This document shows positions 52,411 through 62,030 of a stretch of DNA of 64,000 nt, in pieces. Position 1 is the first letter of the stretch. Each line of letters opens with the position of its first letter. Position numbers and translations under genes: made by a program. Source of the stretch: JBCDJG01 sp038748065 (lineage in GTDB: Bacteria > Pseudomonadota > Gammaproteobacteria > Pseudomonadales > Halieaceae); assembly GCA_038748065.1 (NCBI GenBank), contig JBCDJG010000002.1, forward strand, positions 1 through 64,000, in the 5' to 3' direction. Under the pieces are notes generated by a model. It was not told the origin of the DNA and did not search any database. It worked only from the letters and a program-made list of their open reading frames with translations.

Positions 52411-54729
52411 TCAGAAATCCACGCCCAGTCGAACCATGTATTGACGGGGTGAAATCAGCTCCTCTCCCGTTGCGCCTACACCGAACACGTCGGTGAAACG
52501 AGCGTTAACGCCATCCTCGTCGGTCAGGTTTCTGCCAATCAGGTCAACACGCCAGATACCGTCGACCGGCGCAAAGCGCATCACCAGATCAATAGTCTCG
52601 TAGCTATCTACGCCATCGGTTGCCGGGTTGTTGAAGATACGGTGTTCAAAACTGCCGCGGTAGGTGTATGACAGCGTACCCATAAACGTGCCCCAGGAGC
52701 CGATGTCTGAGTCGTAGGTGAGGGCCAGGTTGCCGGTGAAGCCGGGTGTCTTGGCCAGTTCGTTACCCTCAACGTTGGTGATCTGAGCGGCCCGCGCAAT
52801 TTCCACTCGGGGGTCAAAAATGCTCACACCCTGTCCCACGAGGGCATTGGTAGCTTCGTCGGACTCGACGTTATCCAGCGCCAGGTGCTCATCAGTGATC
52901 TCGGTCTCCAGCCAAGCCAGGCGCGCATCAAAGATCAGGTTGTCGGTGATGAAGGAGGCAAACTCCAGCTCGGCGCCATAGATCTCGGACTCCGGCACGT
53001 TACCGACGCCACCCTGGAAGGGTTCCGGATCGGTGGCCTGATACTGCAGGTTCTCATAGTCGTAGTAGAAGACGGCACCATTCATGCGGATGCGGCCGTC
53101 CAACAGATCGGTTTTCAGGCCGATCTCATAGGCGTCGACGATTTCTTCCTCATACAGCGGTAGCACGACGATCGGCGCAACCTCATCTTCGCGGCCGAAG
53201 GTCAGGTTGGAACCGCCCGGCTTGAAGCCGCGGGTGTAGGACACATAGCCCATGGTGTAATCACCGAAGTCCTGCTCCAGCACGATCCGCCCTGTCGTTT
53301 TTTCGCTATCAATCTCAAGGATGTCGGTGCCTGAGCGGCCAAAGAAGTTGGTGACAGCAGATTCAACCTCGTCTTCCGTATAGCGCAAACCGAATACCAG
53401 GCGCGTATTGTCGGTGAAGTTCCAGGTACCCTGGCCATAGATCGATATGGAGTCTCGCTCCGGCTTGGAATCGGAGATAAAGCCGTAGTCGCCTGGCGCA
53501 AAGGTCAGCACATCTTCCACCGTGAAGGGGTCGAATACGCCGTCTGCGCCAAAGTCGACGAGTTCGCGGATCAGGATATCAACCTCGGTGTCCAGGTAAA
53601 AAACACCCGCTGTCCAGTCCAGCTTGCCGAAGGCGGGGTCACCTGATATCAGGTTGATCTCCTGCGTGAAGGTCTTTTGGCGGTTTTCTTCTGGCGAGAA
53701 ATAGCTCGGCAGGATCGCGAAGCGCGGCAGAGTGTTGAAATCGTTACGGTCATTATCTCGCAGGATTTCAATGTCGTCGTCCTGCCAACTGGTCAGCGAC
53801 TTGACGGAAAAGCTTGGCAGATCCCACTCCAGCACCAGGCTGTAAAGCTGTGATTCCAACTCGTAGGAGCCAAGGGAGTCCTGTGCAAGCTTGCGCGGAT
53901 CTCGTGTCGGATCGAGGATGCCTTTTTGTGCAGCACCGTTTACATCTTCCTCGAAGTACTGGGCGGTCAGATCCGCACGGAAGGTATCGCTAGGTTCCCA
54001 GCGGAAGCGCAGTCGTGCCGATAGGCTGTCGGAGTCGTCCAGATCCTGGCCGTTGACAATGTTGTCCGTGAAGCCGTCGTGCTCGTTGGTTAGGAACGAC
54101 GCGCGCATGGCGAAGGTATCGCTTATCGGCACGTTAATGGCGCCGCGCAGGCGCAGAAGGTCATAGTTACCCGCGGTAATATCAGCTGTGCCATACACTT
54201 CGTCCGTGGTCGGTGCAATCGTAATCACGTTGATCGCGCCGCCGGTAGAGTTCTGCCCAAACAGCGTACCCTGTGGCCCCCGCAAGACCTCGATACGCTC
54301 AAGATCGAGAAAGTCGGTTTGCAGTGCGAAGGGTGAGGCAACGTAGATGCCGTCGAGATGGTAAGAAACCGAGGGGTTCGCAATCGCGTTCTGGTTGGCC
54401 TCATTGCCCACGCCGCGGATGGTGATGACGGTCTTGAAGCCCTCGTTCTTTGCGATGTTGACGCCCGGTGCGATCGCGCTGAGATCGACAAAGGTTGTCA
54501 GCTCGCGCTGATTCAGGTCATCGGCGCTGAACGCTGTTACCGCCTGCGACAGGTCCTGCAGGCTCTCCGTTCGCTTCTCGGCGGTGACGATGACCTCCTC
54601 AAACACCGGTCTGGCATCTTGTGCGAGCGCCGTGCCTGGTAGTGAGGCGGCCGCGACTGAGAGGGCAAGTGCTGTGCGGCTTAACGTGCGAGACGCCTGC
54701 GGCGTGATTGGGTTGGGCGTGTTCTTCAT
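52411..54729 (-). CDS. TonB-dependent receptor of the purine gene block
   Basis: A 772-residue receptor: signal peptide cleaved after ALA-Q (about 36), TonB box-like FEEVIVTAEKR, a plug with ITIRGVGNEANQNAI and IEVLRGPQGTLFGQNSTGGAIN, and a barrel ending RQYMVRLGVDF. AAGGATC precedes the ATG. It is divergent from xdhA across a region rich in inverted repeats and lies between purine permeases and xanthine dehydrogenase, so uptake of a purine or a purine-containing compound is a plausible guess from position only. The Q-D-L-S-Q-A-V-T-A plug sequence is that of a broad class of receptors with unknown ligands. Confidence 0.93.
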   Translation of the reverse strand: MKNTPNPITPQASRTLSRTALALSVAAASLPGTALAQDARPVFEEVIVTAEKRTESLQDLSQAVTAFSADDLNQRELTTFVDLSAIAPGVNIAKNEGFKTVITIRGVGNEANQNAIANPSVSYHLDGIYVASPFALQTDFLDLERIEVLRGPQGTLFGQNSTGGAINVITIAPTTDEVYGTADITAGNYDLLRLRGAINVPISDTFAMRASFLTNEHDGFTDNIVNGQDLDDSDSLSARLRFRWEPSDTFRADLTAQYFEEDVNGAAQKGILDPTRDPRKLAQDSLGSYELESQLYSLVLEWDLPSFSVKSLTSWQDDDIEILRDNDRNDFNTLPRFAILPSYFSPEENRQKTFTQEINLISGDPAFGKLDWTAGVFYLDTEVDILIRELVDFGADGVFDPFTVEDVLTFAPGDYGFISDSKPERDSISIYGQGTWNFTDNTRLVFGLRYTEDEVESAVTNFFGRSGTDILEIDSEKTTGRIVLEQDFGDYTMGYVSYTRGFKPGGSNLTFGREDEVAPIVVLPLYEEEIVDAYEIGLKTDLLDGRIRMNGAVFYYDYENLQYQATDPEPFQGGVGNVPESEIYGAELEFASFITDNLIFDARLAWLETEITDEHLALDNVESDEATNALVGQGVSIFDPRVEIARAAQITNVEGNELAKTPGFTGNLALTYDSDIGSWGTFMGTLSYTYRGSFEHRIFNNPATDGVDSYETIDLVMRFAPVDGIWRVDLIGRNLTDEDGVNARFTDVFGVGATGEELISPRQYMVRLGVDF

Positions 54730-55025
54730 TGTGGATCCTTATGCATAGTGTGTTGAAGCTGCGGCGCCTGACACGGGTTCTTCGCCCCTTTTTGGTTCAT
54801 GTGTGCGCCTGCAGTGCGCAGTTTCGCACTGATCGGGTGCGAAACAAAAACCTGACAAGAGTGTCAGGTCTTTCGGCGATCTCTGTGTGCAATTTACTTG
54901 CCAGAAATATGAGGTAAATAGCGGTATTTTTCCTCATGAGCAGCAACTGGGCCTATTCTTGGTGAGTAGGCCCGAATTTTGCTACACTAAATCCTGACAC
55001 CATTGTTAGTTTTTCAGGCTGTACC
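54730..55025. promoter_or_regulatory. Divergent receptor/xdhA regulatory region with five inverted repeats
   Basis: No gene is evident here. The region contains inverted repeats: TGCGC/GCGCA (54804-54820), GTTTCGCAC/GTGCGAAAC (54821-54845), ACCTGACA/TGTCAGGT (54850-54869), a looser ATTTAC/GTAAAT further on, and GGGCCTA/TAGGCCC (54949-54973). The first two are directly adjacent. The last overlaps a possible -35 TTGGTG (54959) whose -10 would be TACACT (54983). They are candidates for regulator binding or transcript folding. Confidence 0.6.
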
Positions 55026-56468
55026 GTGATCCACTTCCTATTAGACGACACCGAGCTGCGCCTGCAGGACGCCGACCCTAATGGCAGTGTTCTTGACTGG
55101 TTGCGCGAGACTCGTGGCCTGACGGGTACCAAGGAGGGCTGTGCTTCGGGTGACTGTGGGGCATGCACGGTTGTGGTGGCTGACGCAGTTGAGGGTGACC
55201 TTCGCTATCAGGCTATCAACGCGTGCGTAACCCCCTTGGGAAGCTTGCACGGCAAGCAGCTGATAACCGTTGAGCACCTGTCGGAAGGTGGTCAGCTGCA
55301 CCCTACTCAGCAAGCGATGGTTGACTGCCACGGGTCGCAATGCGGCTTTTGCACGCCCGGGTTTGTTATGTCGCTGTTCGCCCATTTAAAGACGCATCGG
55401 GCACCGGAGCGCCATGCGCTACTGGAATCGTTAGGTGGCAATCTTTGTCGTTGCACCGGGTATCGCCCGATTGTCGAAGCCGGCGTGCGTATGTACGACC
55501 CGGGTGCTGCGGATCGCTTTGATCTGGCCGGGGCGGAAACTGCTAGCCGACTCGAGGCTATCTGTCTGGAGACACCGTCTACGGATGCAAAAGTGTCAGA
55601 GCATCACTACCTTGCCCCTGACAGCGCCGCGGACCTTGGCGAGGTGCTGGCGAGGCATCCCGGCGCCCGTCTTGTTGCGGGCGGCACGGATTTGATGCTC
55701 GAGCACACCCAGGGTTTGGTCGAGTTTGAAACCCTGGTTTACACGGGGCGGGTCGCGGAGTTGCAGCAGCTTGAGGAAATTGACGGCGAGTTGCACGTTG
55801 GCGCGGCGGTGACCTATAGCGACTGTTGTGAAGTTCTGTGCGGGCATTGGCCGGATCTCGGCGAGCTGATTGAACGCCTCGGCTCGCGGCAAATACGCAA
55901 TCAAGGCACCCTGGGCGGTAACGTGGGCACGGCTTCTCCCATTGGCGACATGCCGCCGGTTTTGCTGGCGCTCGGCGCGCGTCTGCGACTGCGCTCGGCG
56001 GCCGGCGAGCGTGAGCTACCAATCGAGGGCTACTTCCTCGACTACCGCCAGACTGCGCTGCAACCCGGCGAGTTCATCCAGTCAATCATTCTGCCCCTAC
56101 CCAGGGACGGCGACTGGCTGCAGGCCTACAAGATAAGCAAGAGGCTGGAAGACGATATCTCTGCCGTCTGTGCGGTGTTCTGGTTGCGCCTGGACGGCGA
56201 GCTGATCAGCGATGTCCGCCTTGCCTTCGGCGGTATGGCGGCAGTTCCCAAGCGAGCAAGCGCCGCTGAACAGGTGCTGTTGGGCCAGACCTTCGATGAA
56301 TCTGCGCTGTCAGCCGCTGCAGCGACTCTGGTCAATGATTTTGCGCCCATTAGCGATATGCGTGCCAGTGCCGACTACCGTCTGCAGGTGGCGCGCAATC
56401 TTTTCCAGCGGCTGTGGCTGGCTCGCGGAGTCGACGCCGCCGAGCTCAGGGTGGCTCGTCATGCGTAG
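55026..56468 (+). CDS. xdhA: Xanthine dehydrogenase small subunit (FeS/FAD)
   Basis: A 480-residue subunit carrying the electron-transfer centres. The N-terminal ferredoxin-like [2Fe-2S] domain has CASGDCGACTVVV (from about 39), the second [2Fe-2S] domain CGFCTPGFVMSL and CRCTGYRPIV (from about 110 and 142), and the FAD domain follows (LVAGGTDLMLE, GGNVGTASPIGDMPP). It works with XdhB to oxidise hypoxanthine and xanthine to urate, passing electrons to NAD+. The start is GTG. It is the first gene of a long plus-strand purine operon and overlaps xdhB by 8 bp. Confidence 0.95.
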   Translation: MIHFLLDDTELRLQDADPNGSVLDWLRETRGLTGTKEGCASGDCGACTVVVADAVEGDLRYQAINACVTPLGSLHGKQLITVEHLSEGGQLHPTQQAMVDCHGSQCGFCTPGFVMSLFAHLKTHRAPERHALLESLGGNLCRCTGYRPIVEAGVRMYDPGAADRFDLAGAETASRLEAICLETPSTDAKVSEHHYLAPDSAADLGEVLARHPGARLVAGGTDLMLEHTQGLVEFETLVYTGRVAELQQLEEIDGELHVGAAVTYSDCCEVLCGHWPDLGELIERLGSRQIRNQGTLGGNVGTASPIGDMPPVLLALGARLRLRSAAGERELPIEGYFLDYRQTALQPGEFIQSIILPLPRDGDWLQAYKISKRLEDDISAVCAVFWLRLDGELISDVRLAFGGMAAVPKRASAAEQVLLGQTFDESALSAAAATLVNDFAPISDMRASADYRLQVARNLFQRLWLARGVDAAELRVARHA

Positions 56469-58812
56469 CTTGCCTGAGGCCCGCAGCGCTGGCGCGACGC
56501 TGACCGGGAAAGTGGGCGAGCGGGTGCGGCACGAGAGCGCGCACAAGCACGTTAACGGTGAGGCGACCTACGTCGACGATAGGCCATCTCCAGCAGGCAC
56601 GCTGCACGCCTATGTTGGCCTGAGCACGGTTGCCCACGGCAGGATCGAGGCAATGGATGTCTCTGCGGTGCGCTCTGCACCGGGCGTCATTGATGTAATC
56701 ACCGTGGATGATATTCCGGGCCATCGCGATATCGGCCCCGTATTCCCAGGCGACCCGCTGCTGGCCGAAGGCGATGTCAGCTTCCATGGGCAGGTGCTAT
56801 TCGCGGTTGCCGCTACCAGTTACGCCGCAGCGCGTCGAGCCGCGCGACTAGCGACGGTGGCCTATGCTGAACTGCCCGCTGACCTTACGATCGAGGCGGG
56901 GCTGGCTAACGATAGCTTTGTGCGGCCCAGCCACAGGCAGCAGCGCGGCGACGCGACGGCGGCGATTGACGGCGCCGCGCATAGCCTCGAGTCCGCGTTC
57001 CATATCGGCGGGCAGGAGCAGATGTACCTCGAGGGCCAGGTGTCGCTTTGCGTGCCCGGCGAAGACGGCGGCATGACGGTCTATACCTCAACGCAGCATC
57101 CCGCGGAAGGGCAGAAGCTGGTTGCGGAGGTGCTGGGTATTCCAATGAGCCTGGTGACCGTAGACGTCAGGCGCATGGGCGGCGCTTTTGGCGGCAAGGA
57201 AACCAATGCCAATCAGTGGGCCTGCATCGCGGCAGTGCTGGCCAGGCGCACCGGCAAGCCGGTGAAGCTTCGACTGGCGCGGGCCGAGGACATGATTGCG
57301 ACCGGCAAGCGGCACCCCTTCCTCAGCCAGTATCGGGTTGGCTTTGACAACAATGGTCTTATTGAGGGTCTCGACATCGCGCTATCGGGCGGCTGTGGCA
57401 TGTCGCCGGATTTGTCTGATGCCATTGTAGACCGGGCTATGTTCCATGCAGACAACTGCTATTTTCTGCCCACTGCAAACGTGGTCGGCCACCGGGTCAA
57501 GACCCACACTGTGTCGAATACCGCCTTCCGGGGCTTTGGCGGACCACAGGGCATGCTGGCGATTGAAGAAGTCATCGAGCGCATTGCCACCGCCACCGGC
57601 CAGGACGCACTCGACGTGCGCAAGCGGAACTTCTACAGCGCCGAGGGCGAGCGAGATACCACCCACTATGGCCAGCGTGTCGAGCAACACATTATCGCGC
57701 CACTAGTGTCCAGGCTCGAGGAGAGCAGTGAGTATCGCCGCCGTCGGGAAGACATACGCGCGTTTAACGCTGGCAACTCAGTGTTGAAACGTGGGCTTGC
57801 GCTGACGCCCGTCAAGTTCGGTATTTCGTTCACCGTTCAGCACCTGAATCAGGCAGGCGCACTGCTTCACGTTTATACCGATGGCAGCATGCAGCTTAAT
57901 CACGGTGGCACGGAAATGGGCCAGGGGCTCTATACGAAAGTGGCACAGGTGGTTGCCAGTGAATTTCAGGTAGATCTCTCTACCGTTACCTGTACGGCAA
58001 CTCGCACCGACAAGGTGCCCAACGCCTCGCCCACCGCTGCGTCCTCCGGCAGCGACCTGAACGGGATGGCGGCCCGGGACGCAGCGGCCAAGATCAAGAC
58101 ACGGCTGGTGACGTTTGCAGCCGAACACTTTGGCGTGGAAGAGGAGAGCATTCGCTTCGCTGCTGGCGAAGTTGTGATTGGTGAGCAGCGGCTGGCATTT
58201 GCAGATCTCATTCAGCTGGCCTACGTCAACCGGATTTCTCTGTCTGCCACCGGCTATTACCGCACGCCCAAGATTCACTACGATCGTGAGGCTGCCCATG
58301 GCCGCCCCTTCTTCTACTACGCCTACGGCGCGGCCTGCTCCGAGGTGCTGATCGATACCCTGACAGGAGAGTACAAGCTGACCCGGGTAGACATCTGTCA
58401 CGACGTGGGGCAATCCCTGAACCCTGCTCTCGACATCGGCCAGGTGGAAGGCGGCTTCATCCAGGGTATGGGCTGGCTCACGACCGAAGAGCTGGTCTGG
58501 GGCGACGACGGCCGCCTGCAAACTATTGGCCCTGCCACTTACAAGATTCCTGCCGTGGGCGACACACCGGCAGCGTTCAATGTCGAACTGCTGCCTGACA
58601 GCCCCAATGTAGAAGCCACGATTTTTCACTCCAAGGCCGTAGGCGAGCCACCGCTGATGCTGGCAATTTCTGTTTGGGCCGCCATCAGGGATGCCGTCGC
58701 AAGCCTCGGCGACTACCGCATCAGTCCAGAGCTGGATGCGCCGGCCACACCAGAGCGTGTATTGACGGCGTGCACGCAGCTACGCGCTGCGCAGCGGGAG
58801 AGTGTTACATGA
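56461..58812 (+). CDS. xdhB: Xanthine dehydrogenase large (molybdopterin) subunit
   Basis: A 783-residue molybdenum hydroxylase subunit. Molybdopterin-binding motifs are GGAFGGKE (about 239-246), AFRGFGGPQG (about 355-364) and the catalytic glutamate in KAVGEPPLML near residue 727. It oxidises xanthine to urate. The ATG at 56461 overlaps the xdhA end; longer frames run inside xdhA. Downstream, xdhC overlaps it by 4 bp (ATGA), so the trio is made together. Confidence 0.95.
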   Translation: MRSLPEARSAGATLTGKVGERVRHESAHKHVNGEATYVDDRPSPAGTLHAYVGLSTVAHGRIEAMDVSAVRSAPGVIDVITVDDIPGHRDIGPVFPGDPLLAEGDVSFHGQVLFAVAATSYAAARRAARLATVAYAELPADLTIEAGLANDSFVRPSHRQQRGDATAAIDGAAHSLESAFHIGGQEQMYLEGQVSLCVPGEDGGMTVYTSTQHPAEGQKLVAEVLGIPMSLVTVDVRRMGGAFGGKETNANQWACIAAVLARRTGKPVKLRLARAEDMIATGKRHPFLSQYRVGFDNNGLIEGLDIALSGGCGMSPDLSDAIVDRAMFHADNCYFLPTANVVGHRVKTHTVSNTAFRGFGGPQGMLAIEEVIERIATATGQDALDVRKRNFYSAEGERDTTHYGQRVEQHIIAPLVSRLEESSEYRRRREDIRAFNAGNSVLKRGLALTPVKFGISFTVQHLNQAGALLHVYTDGSMQLNHGGTEMGQGLYTKVAQVVASEFQVDLSTVTCTATRTDKVPNASPTAASSGSDLNGMAARDAAAKIKTRLVTFAAEHFGVEEESIRFAAGEVVIGEQRLAFADLIQLAYVNRISLSATGYYRTPKIHYDREAAHGRPFFYYAYGAACSEVLIDTLTGEYKLTRVDICHDVGQSLNPALDIGQVEGGFIQGMGWLTTEELVWGDDGRLQTIGPATYKIPAVGDTPAAFNVELLPDSPNVEATIFHSKAVGEPPLMLAISVWAAIRDAVASLGDYRISPELDAPATPERVLTACTQLRAAQRESVT

Positions 58813-59669
58813 GGGGTCTGCACACCCACAGTCACTGGTTGGATGCAGCGCGCGAGCTGCGCGTGCGCGGCGAAGACTACGTGCTTGTCACTGTATTGTC
58901 GGCGCGCGGCTCAACACCGCGCGACGGCGGCAGCAAGATGGTTTTCAGCCGTGAGGCCAGCTACGGCAGTATTGGGGGTGGCCACCTTGAATACCAGGCG
59001 GCTGCTATTGCCGCTGAGTTGATGGGTGCACCGCAAGAACAGCAACGCCTCGAGTATTTTCCACTGGGGCCCAAGTTGGGCCAGTGCTGTGGTGGCAGCG
59101 CACACCTGCTGTTTGAGAGCTTTAAAGGTGCGGGACTGAACATCGCGCTGTTTGGCGCGGGCCATGTAGGGCAGGCCCTGGTGCCCATACTGGCGCAGTT
59201 GCCCTGCCGCATTCAGTGGGTAGACAGTCGCGATGCAGTCGAGGCGCTCGATTGCCCTGCCAATGTCAGCGCGCTGGCCAGCGAGGAGCCGCATAAAGAA
59301 GTGTCGGCGCAGCCGCCCGCTACCTACTACGTGATCATGACCCACAACCACCAGCAGGATTTTGACATTTTACGCGCCGTGTTGAGGCGCGGTGATGCCG
59401 GCTACGTTGGCCTGATCGGCTCCGTCACCAAGTGGCGGCGCTTTCAAATGCGCCTTGAGCACCACGGTCATACGGAAGCGGAGTGGCAAGCCGTGCGCTG
59501 CCCCGTAGGTCTGGACGCCGTACCCGGCAAGTTGCCGGTTGAGGTCGCAGTATCGGTGGCTGGAGAGATTATTGCCGAGATGCATGCGCAAGCGGAGGAC
59601 GCAGGCCCGTCGGCCGGCACAGACCGGCGCGCCCTGAAGACCTTAATGGCAGCGATGGAAAAAAAATAA
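58809..59669 (+). CDS. xdhC: XdhC, molybdopterin-insertion chaperone for xanthine dehydrogenase
   Basis: A 286-residue XdhC protein, which binds and sulfurates the molybdenum cofactor before it is put in XdhB. The motif LGQCCGG (around 88-94) with paired cysteines and SIGGGHLEYQA are typical, followed by a Rossmann domain with ALFGAGHVGQALV. Start ATG overlaps the xdhB stop. It ends immediately before the allantoicase GTG, with no gap, consistent with one transcript. Confidence 0.93.
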   Translation: MRGLHTHSHWLDAARELRVRGEDYVLVTVLSARGSTPRDGGSKMVFSREASYGSIGGGHLEYQAAAIAAELMGAPQEQQRLEYFPLGPKLGQCCGGSAHLLFESFKGAGLNIALFGAGHVGQALVPILAQLPCRIQWVDSRDAVEALDCPANVSALASEEPHKEVSAQPPATYYVIMTHNHQQDFDILRAVLRRGDAGYVGLIGSVTKWRRFQMRLEHHGHTEAEWQAVRCPVGLDAVPGKLPVEVAVSVAGEIIAEMHAQAEDAGPSAGTDRRALKTLMAAMEKK

Positions 59670-60725
59670 GTGGACCTCGAACTGGAAAGGCTGGACGCGC
59701 TCTACACCGATCTCGTGAATGAACGGATCGGCGGTCGGGCAGTGAGTTGCTCGGATGAGTGGTTTGCGGCGAGTGAAAACCTGGTGAAGCATGCGGCACC
59801 CATCTTCCGCGAGGGCCACTTCGTCTCCACCGGCCAGTGGATGGATGGCTGGGAGTCACGTCGGAGCTTTGGCCGCATGGGCCCTGACGGCCAACGGGTT
59901 GACTACGACTGGTGTATTTTGCGCCTCGGCATTTCCGGCCGTATCGTCAAGGTAGATGTCGATACCACCCACTTCACCGGCAATTCGCCGGAAGAGGTGG
60001 CCCTGGAGGGCACCTGGTGCGAAGCCTCGCCCGGTGCGGATGCCGAGTGGTTTGAACTGGTACCACGCTCTGAAGCCGAAGCACACAGCCATAACCTCTT
60101 TGAAGTGGAGTGCCCGCGTCGCTGCAGTCACGTGCGTCTGCGGATATTCCCCGATGGCGGCGTCGCCCGCCTGCGGGTCTGGGGCATAGCCCGGCCGCAC
60201 CCGGAACACTATCTGCCCGGCGAGTTCGTGGACCTGGCCAGTGTCATGCTTGGCGGTCGGGGCCAGCGCTGTAGCAACATGTTTTACAGCTCACCCAGTA
60301 ACCTGATATTGCCCTACCCGGGCACAAACATGGGCGACGGGTGGGAAACCAAGCGGCGTCGTGATGATGGCCATGACTGGTGTGTGGTGCGCCTTGGGGT
60401 GCCTGGGACGATTCGAAAGGTGATCGTGGATACCTCGCATTTTAAGGGCAATTTCCCCGACTACTTTACGCTGGACGCCGCCCGCGCAGACGGCGACGAT
60501 GCACTCGCCGAGGGCGCCGACTGGGAGGAGGTTATCGGCCCGAATCACCTCGGCCCTGACGACCAGCATCTCTATATCGATGAGATCAAGGCGCGCAGGG
60601 AATCGGAATACACCCATGTTCGATTGAATATCTACCCTGACGGCGGCGTCAGCCGGCTGCGGGTGATTGGCCTGCCTAACTGGGATGCACTGAATGAGCC
60701 TGACCGAATTCAACCACGCGGCTGA
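59670..60725 (+). CDS. alc: Allantoicase
   Basis: A 351-residue allantoicase that hydrolyses allantoate to ureidoglycolate and urea. It contains two homologous beta-sandwich repeats, each with the DGWES/DGWETKRRR-type and DWCILRLG/DWCVVRLG segments and VDTTHFTGN/VDTSHFKGN motifs (about 55-95 and 225-265). GTG start directly follows the xdhC stop. It overlaps uraD by 32 bp. No allantoinase is encoded in the window to supply allantoate. Confidence 0.93.
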   Translation: MDLELERLDALYTDLVNERIGGRAVSCSDEWFAASENLVKHAAPIFREGHFVSTGQWMDGWESRRSFGRMGPDGQRVDYDWCILRLGISGRIVKVDVDTTHFTGNSPEEVALEGTWCEASPGADAEWFELVPRSEAEAHSHNLFEVECPRRCSHVRLRIFPDGGVARLRVWGIARPHPEHYLPGEFVDLASVMLGGRGQRCSNMFYSSPSNLILPYPGTNMGDGWETKRRRDDGHDWCVVRLGVPGTIRKVIVDTSHFKGNFPDYFTLDAARADGDDALAEGADWEEVIGPNHLGPDDQHLYIDEIKARRESEYTHVRLNIYPDGGVSRLRVIGLPNWDALNEPDRIQPRG

Positions 60726-61194
60726 GACCGACGCACGCCAGATGCTGCGTCAGTGCTGTACCTCTGAGGCCTGGATCAGCCAGCTTGTAGCCGCGCGGCC
60801 TTTTGCCGACGCTGTGGCGCTGCGAGCCGCGGCCGATCTCGCCTGGAAAGACCTCGAAGAGCCCGACTACCTGCAAGCATTTGATGGTCACCCCAAGATT
60901 GGCGATGTCGGCTCGCTCAAGGCGAAGTATGCTGATACGAAACAGCTTGCCGCGGGCGAGCAGTCTGCCGTTGAGCTAGCCGGTATCGACACCATTGAGG
61001 CTCTGGCCCGTGGGAATCATGACTACGAAGAGCGCTTCGGCTTCATCTTCATCGTCTGTGCGACCGGCAAAAGCGCCGCCGAGATGCTAGCCCTGCTGGA
61101 CGCTCGGCTGCCCAACGGCCGTGAAGAGGAGCTGGCCAATGCAGCCGAAGAGCAGCGCAAAATATTCCAACTGCGTCTGGAGAAACTGCTATGA
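60694..61194 (+). CDS. uraD: OHCU decarboxylase
   Basis: A 166-residue enzyme that decarboxylates 2-oxo-4-hydroxy-4-carboxy-5-ureidoimidazoline to S-allantoin. The catalytic motif is FDGHPKIGD (His66), and the helix-rich fold ends GREEELANAAEEQRKIFQLR. ATG start lies within the end of allantoicase with a 32-bp overlap, and its stop overlaps uraH as ATGA. With uraH and puuD it replaces the slow spontaneous steps of urate breakdown. Confidence 0.95.
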   Translation: MSLTEFNHAAETDARQMLRQCCTSEAWISQLVAARPFADAVALRAAADLAWKDLEEPDYLQAFDGHPKIGDVGSLKAKYADTKQLAAGEQSAVELAGIDTIEALARGNHDYEERFGFIFIVCATGKSAAEMLALLDARLPNGREEELANAAEEQRKIFQLRLEKLL

Positions 61195-61532
61195 GCCAGA
61201 TCACTACACACATCCTCGATACCGCGCAGGGCTGCCCGGCGGCAGGTGTAGGCATTACGCTTTACAGGCAAACGGGTGAGAGCTGGCAGGCGATTGGCAG
61301 CGGCGTAACGAATGACGATGGCCGGCTGCCGAATCTGTGCCCGCAGGACGTCGTACTGGCAGCAGGTACCTACCGCATGCACTTCGAGACGGCTGCCTAC
61401 TTTGAGGGCCTCGGGCAAGCGGTGTTTTATCCCTGGGCGGATGTCGTTTTCAACATCGATGGCAGCGGCGAGCATTACCACATTCCCCTGCTGCTTGCGC
61501 CCTTCGGCTATTCGACCTACCGCGGTAGCTGA
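61191..61532 (+). CDS. uraH: 5-Hydroxyisourate hydrolase (transthyretin-like)
   Basis: A 113-residue transthyretin-related protein that hydrolyses 5-hydroxyisourate to OHCU. It opens with ITTHILDTAQGCPAAGV, which carries the N-terminal catalytic histidine, and ends with the diagnostic YRGS tetrapeptide. No signal peptide is present, so it is cytoplasmic. It is translationally coupled to uraD and is followed 6 bp later by allA. Confidence 0.96.
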   Translation: MSQITTHILDTAQGCPAAGVGITLYRQTGESWQAIGSGVTNDDGRLPNLCPQDVVLAAGTYRMHFETAAYFEGLGQAVFYPWADVVFNIDGSGEHYHIPLLLAPFGYSTYRGS

Positions 61533-61538
61533 GCGCCC

Positions 61539-62030
61539 ATGGAGCTGACAACAGAGCCTCTTAGCCGAGACGCTTTTGCGCCGTTTGGTGATGTGATCGA
61601 GGTTGGCGCTGCCGAACAGCAGTTTGATATCAACTACGGCCGCACCGTCCGCTACCACGCTCTCGCCCATGCTGAGGTGGGTGACGGCGAGGCGATTTTA
61701 AGTATTTTCCGCAGTCAGCCGGTGGCGGACGGGTTTTTTCTGGAAGTCATCGAGCGCCATCCGCTTGGAAGCCAGGCTTTTATGCCTCTGTCGGGCAATC
61801 ACTACGCCGTGGTCGTGGCGCCCCCGGGCGAATTCGACCCCACCGGGCTTCGCGCTTTCCTCGCAGCCCCGTGGCAAGGCGTGAACTATCATCGCGGCAC
61901 CTGGCATCACTACTGTCTTTCCCTGGGAGCCGCGTCAGATTTCCTGGTGGTGGACCGTAATGGCCCCGGTGACAACTGCGATGAGATCAGCCTCCCTGCT
62001 GCTACTCAACTGCGCATTGAAGGCCTGTGA
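61539..62030 (+). CDS. allA: Ureidoglycolate lyase
   Basis: A 163-residue ureidoglycolate lyase, releasing urea and glyoxylate from ureidoglycolate. The N-terminus TTEPLSRDAFAPFGDVIE and the C-terminal NYHRGTWHHYCLSL with its histidines are typical of AllA. The stop overlaps the guanine deaminase start (TGATG). It completes the allantoicase branch; the glyoxylate can enter central metabolism. Confidence 0.93.
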   Translation: MELTTEPLSRDAFAPFGDVIEVGAAEQQFDINYGRTVRYHALAHAEVGDGEAILSIFRSQPVADGFFLEVIERHPLGSQAFMPLSGNHYAVVVAPPGEFDPTGLRAFLAAPWQGVNYHRGTWHHYCLSLGAASDFLVVDRNGPGDNCDEISLPAATQLRIEGL

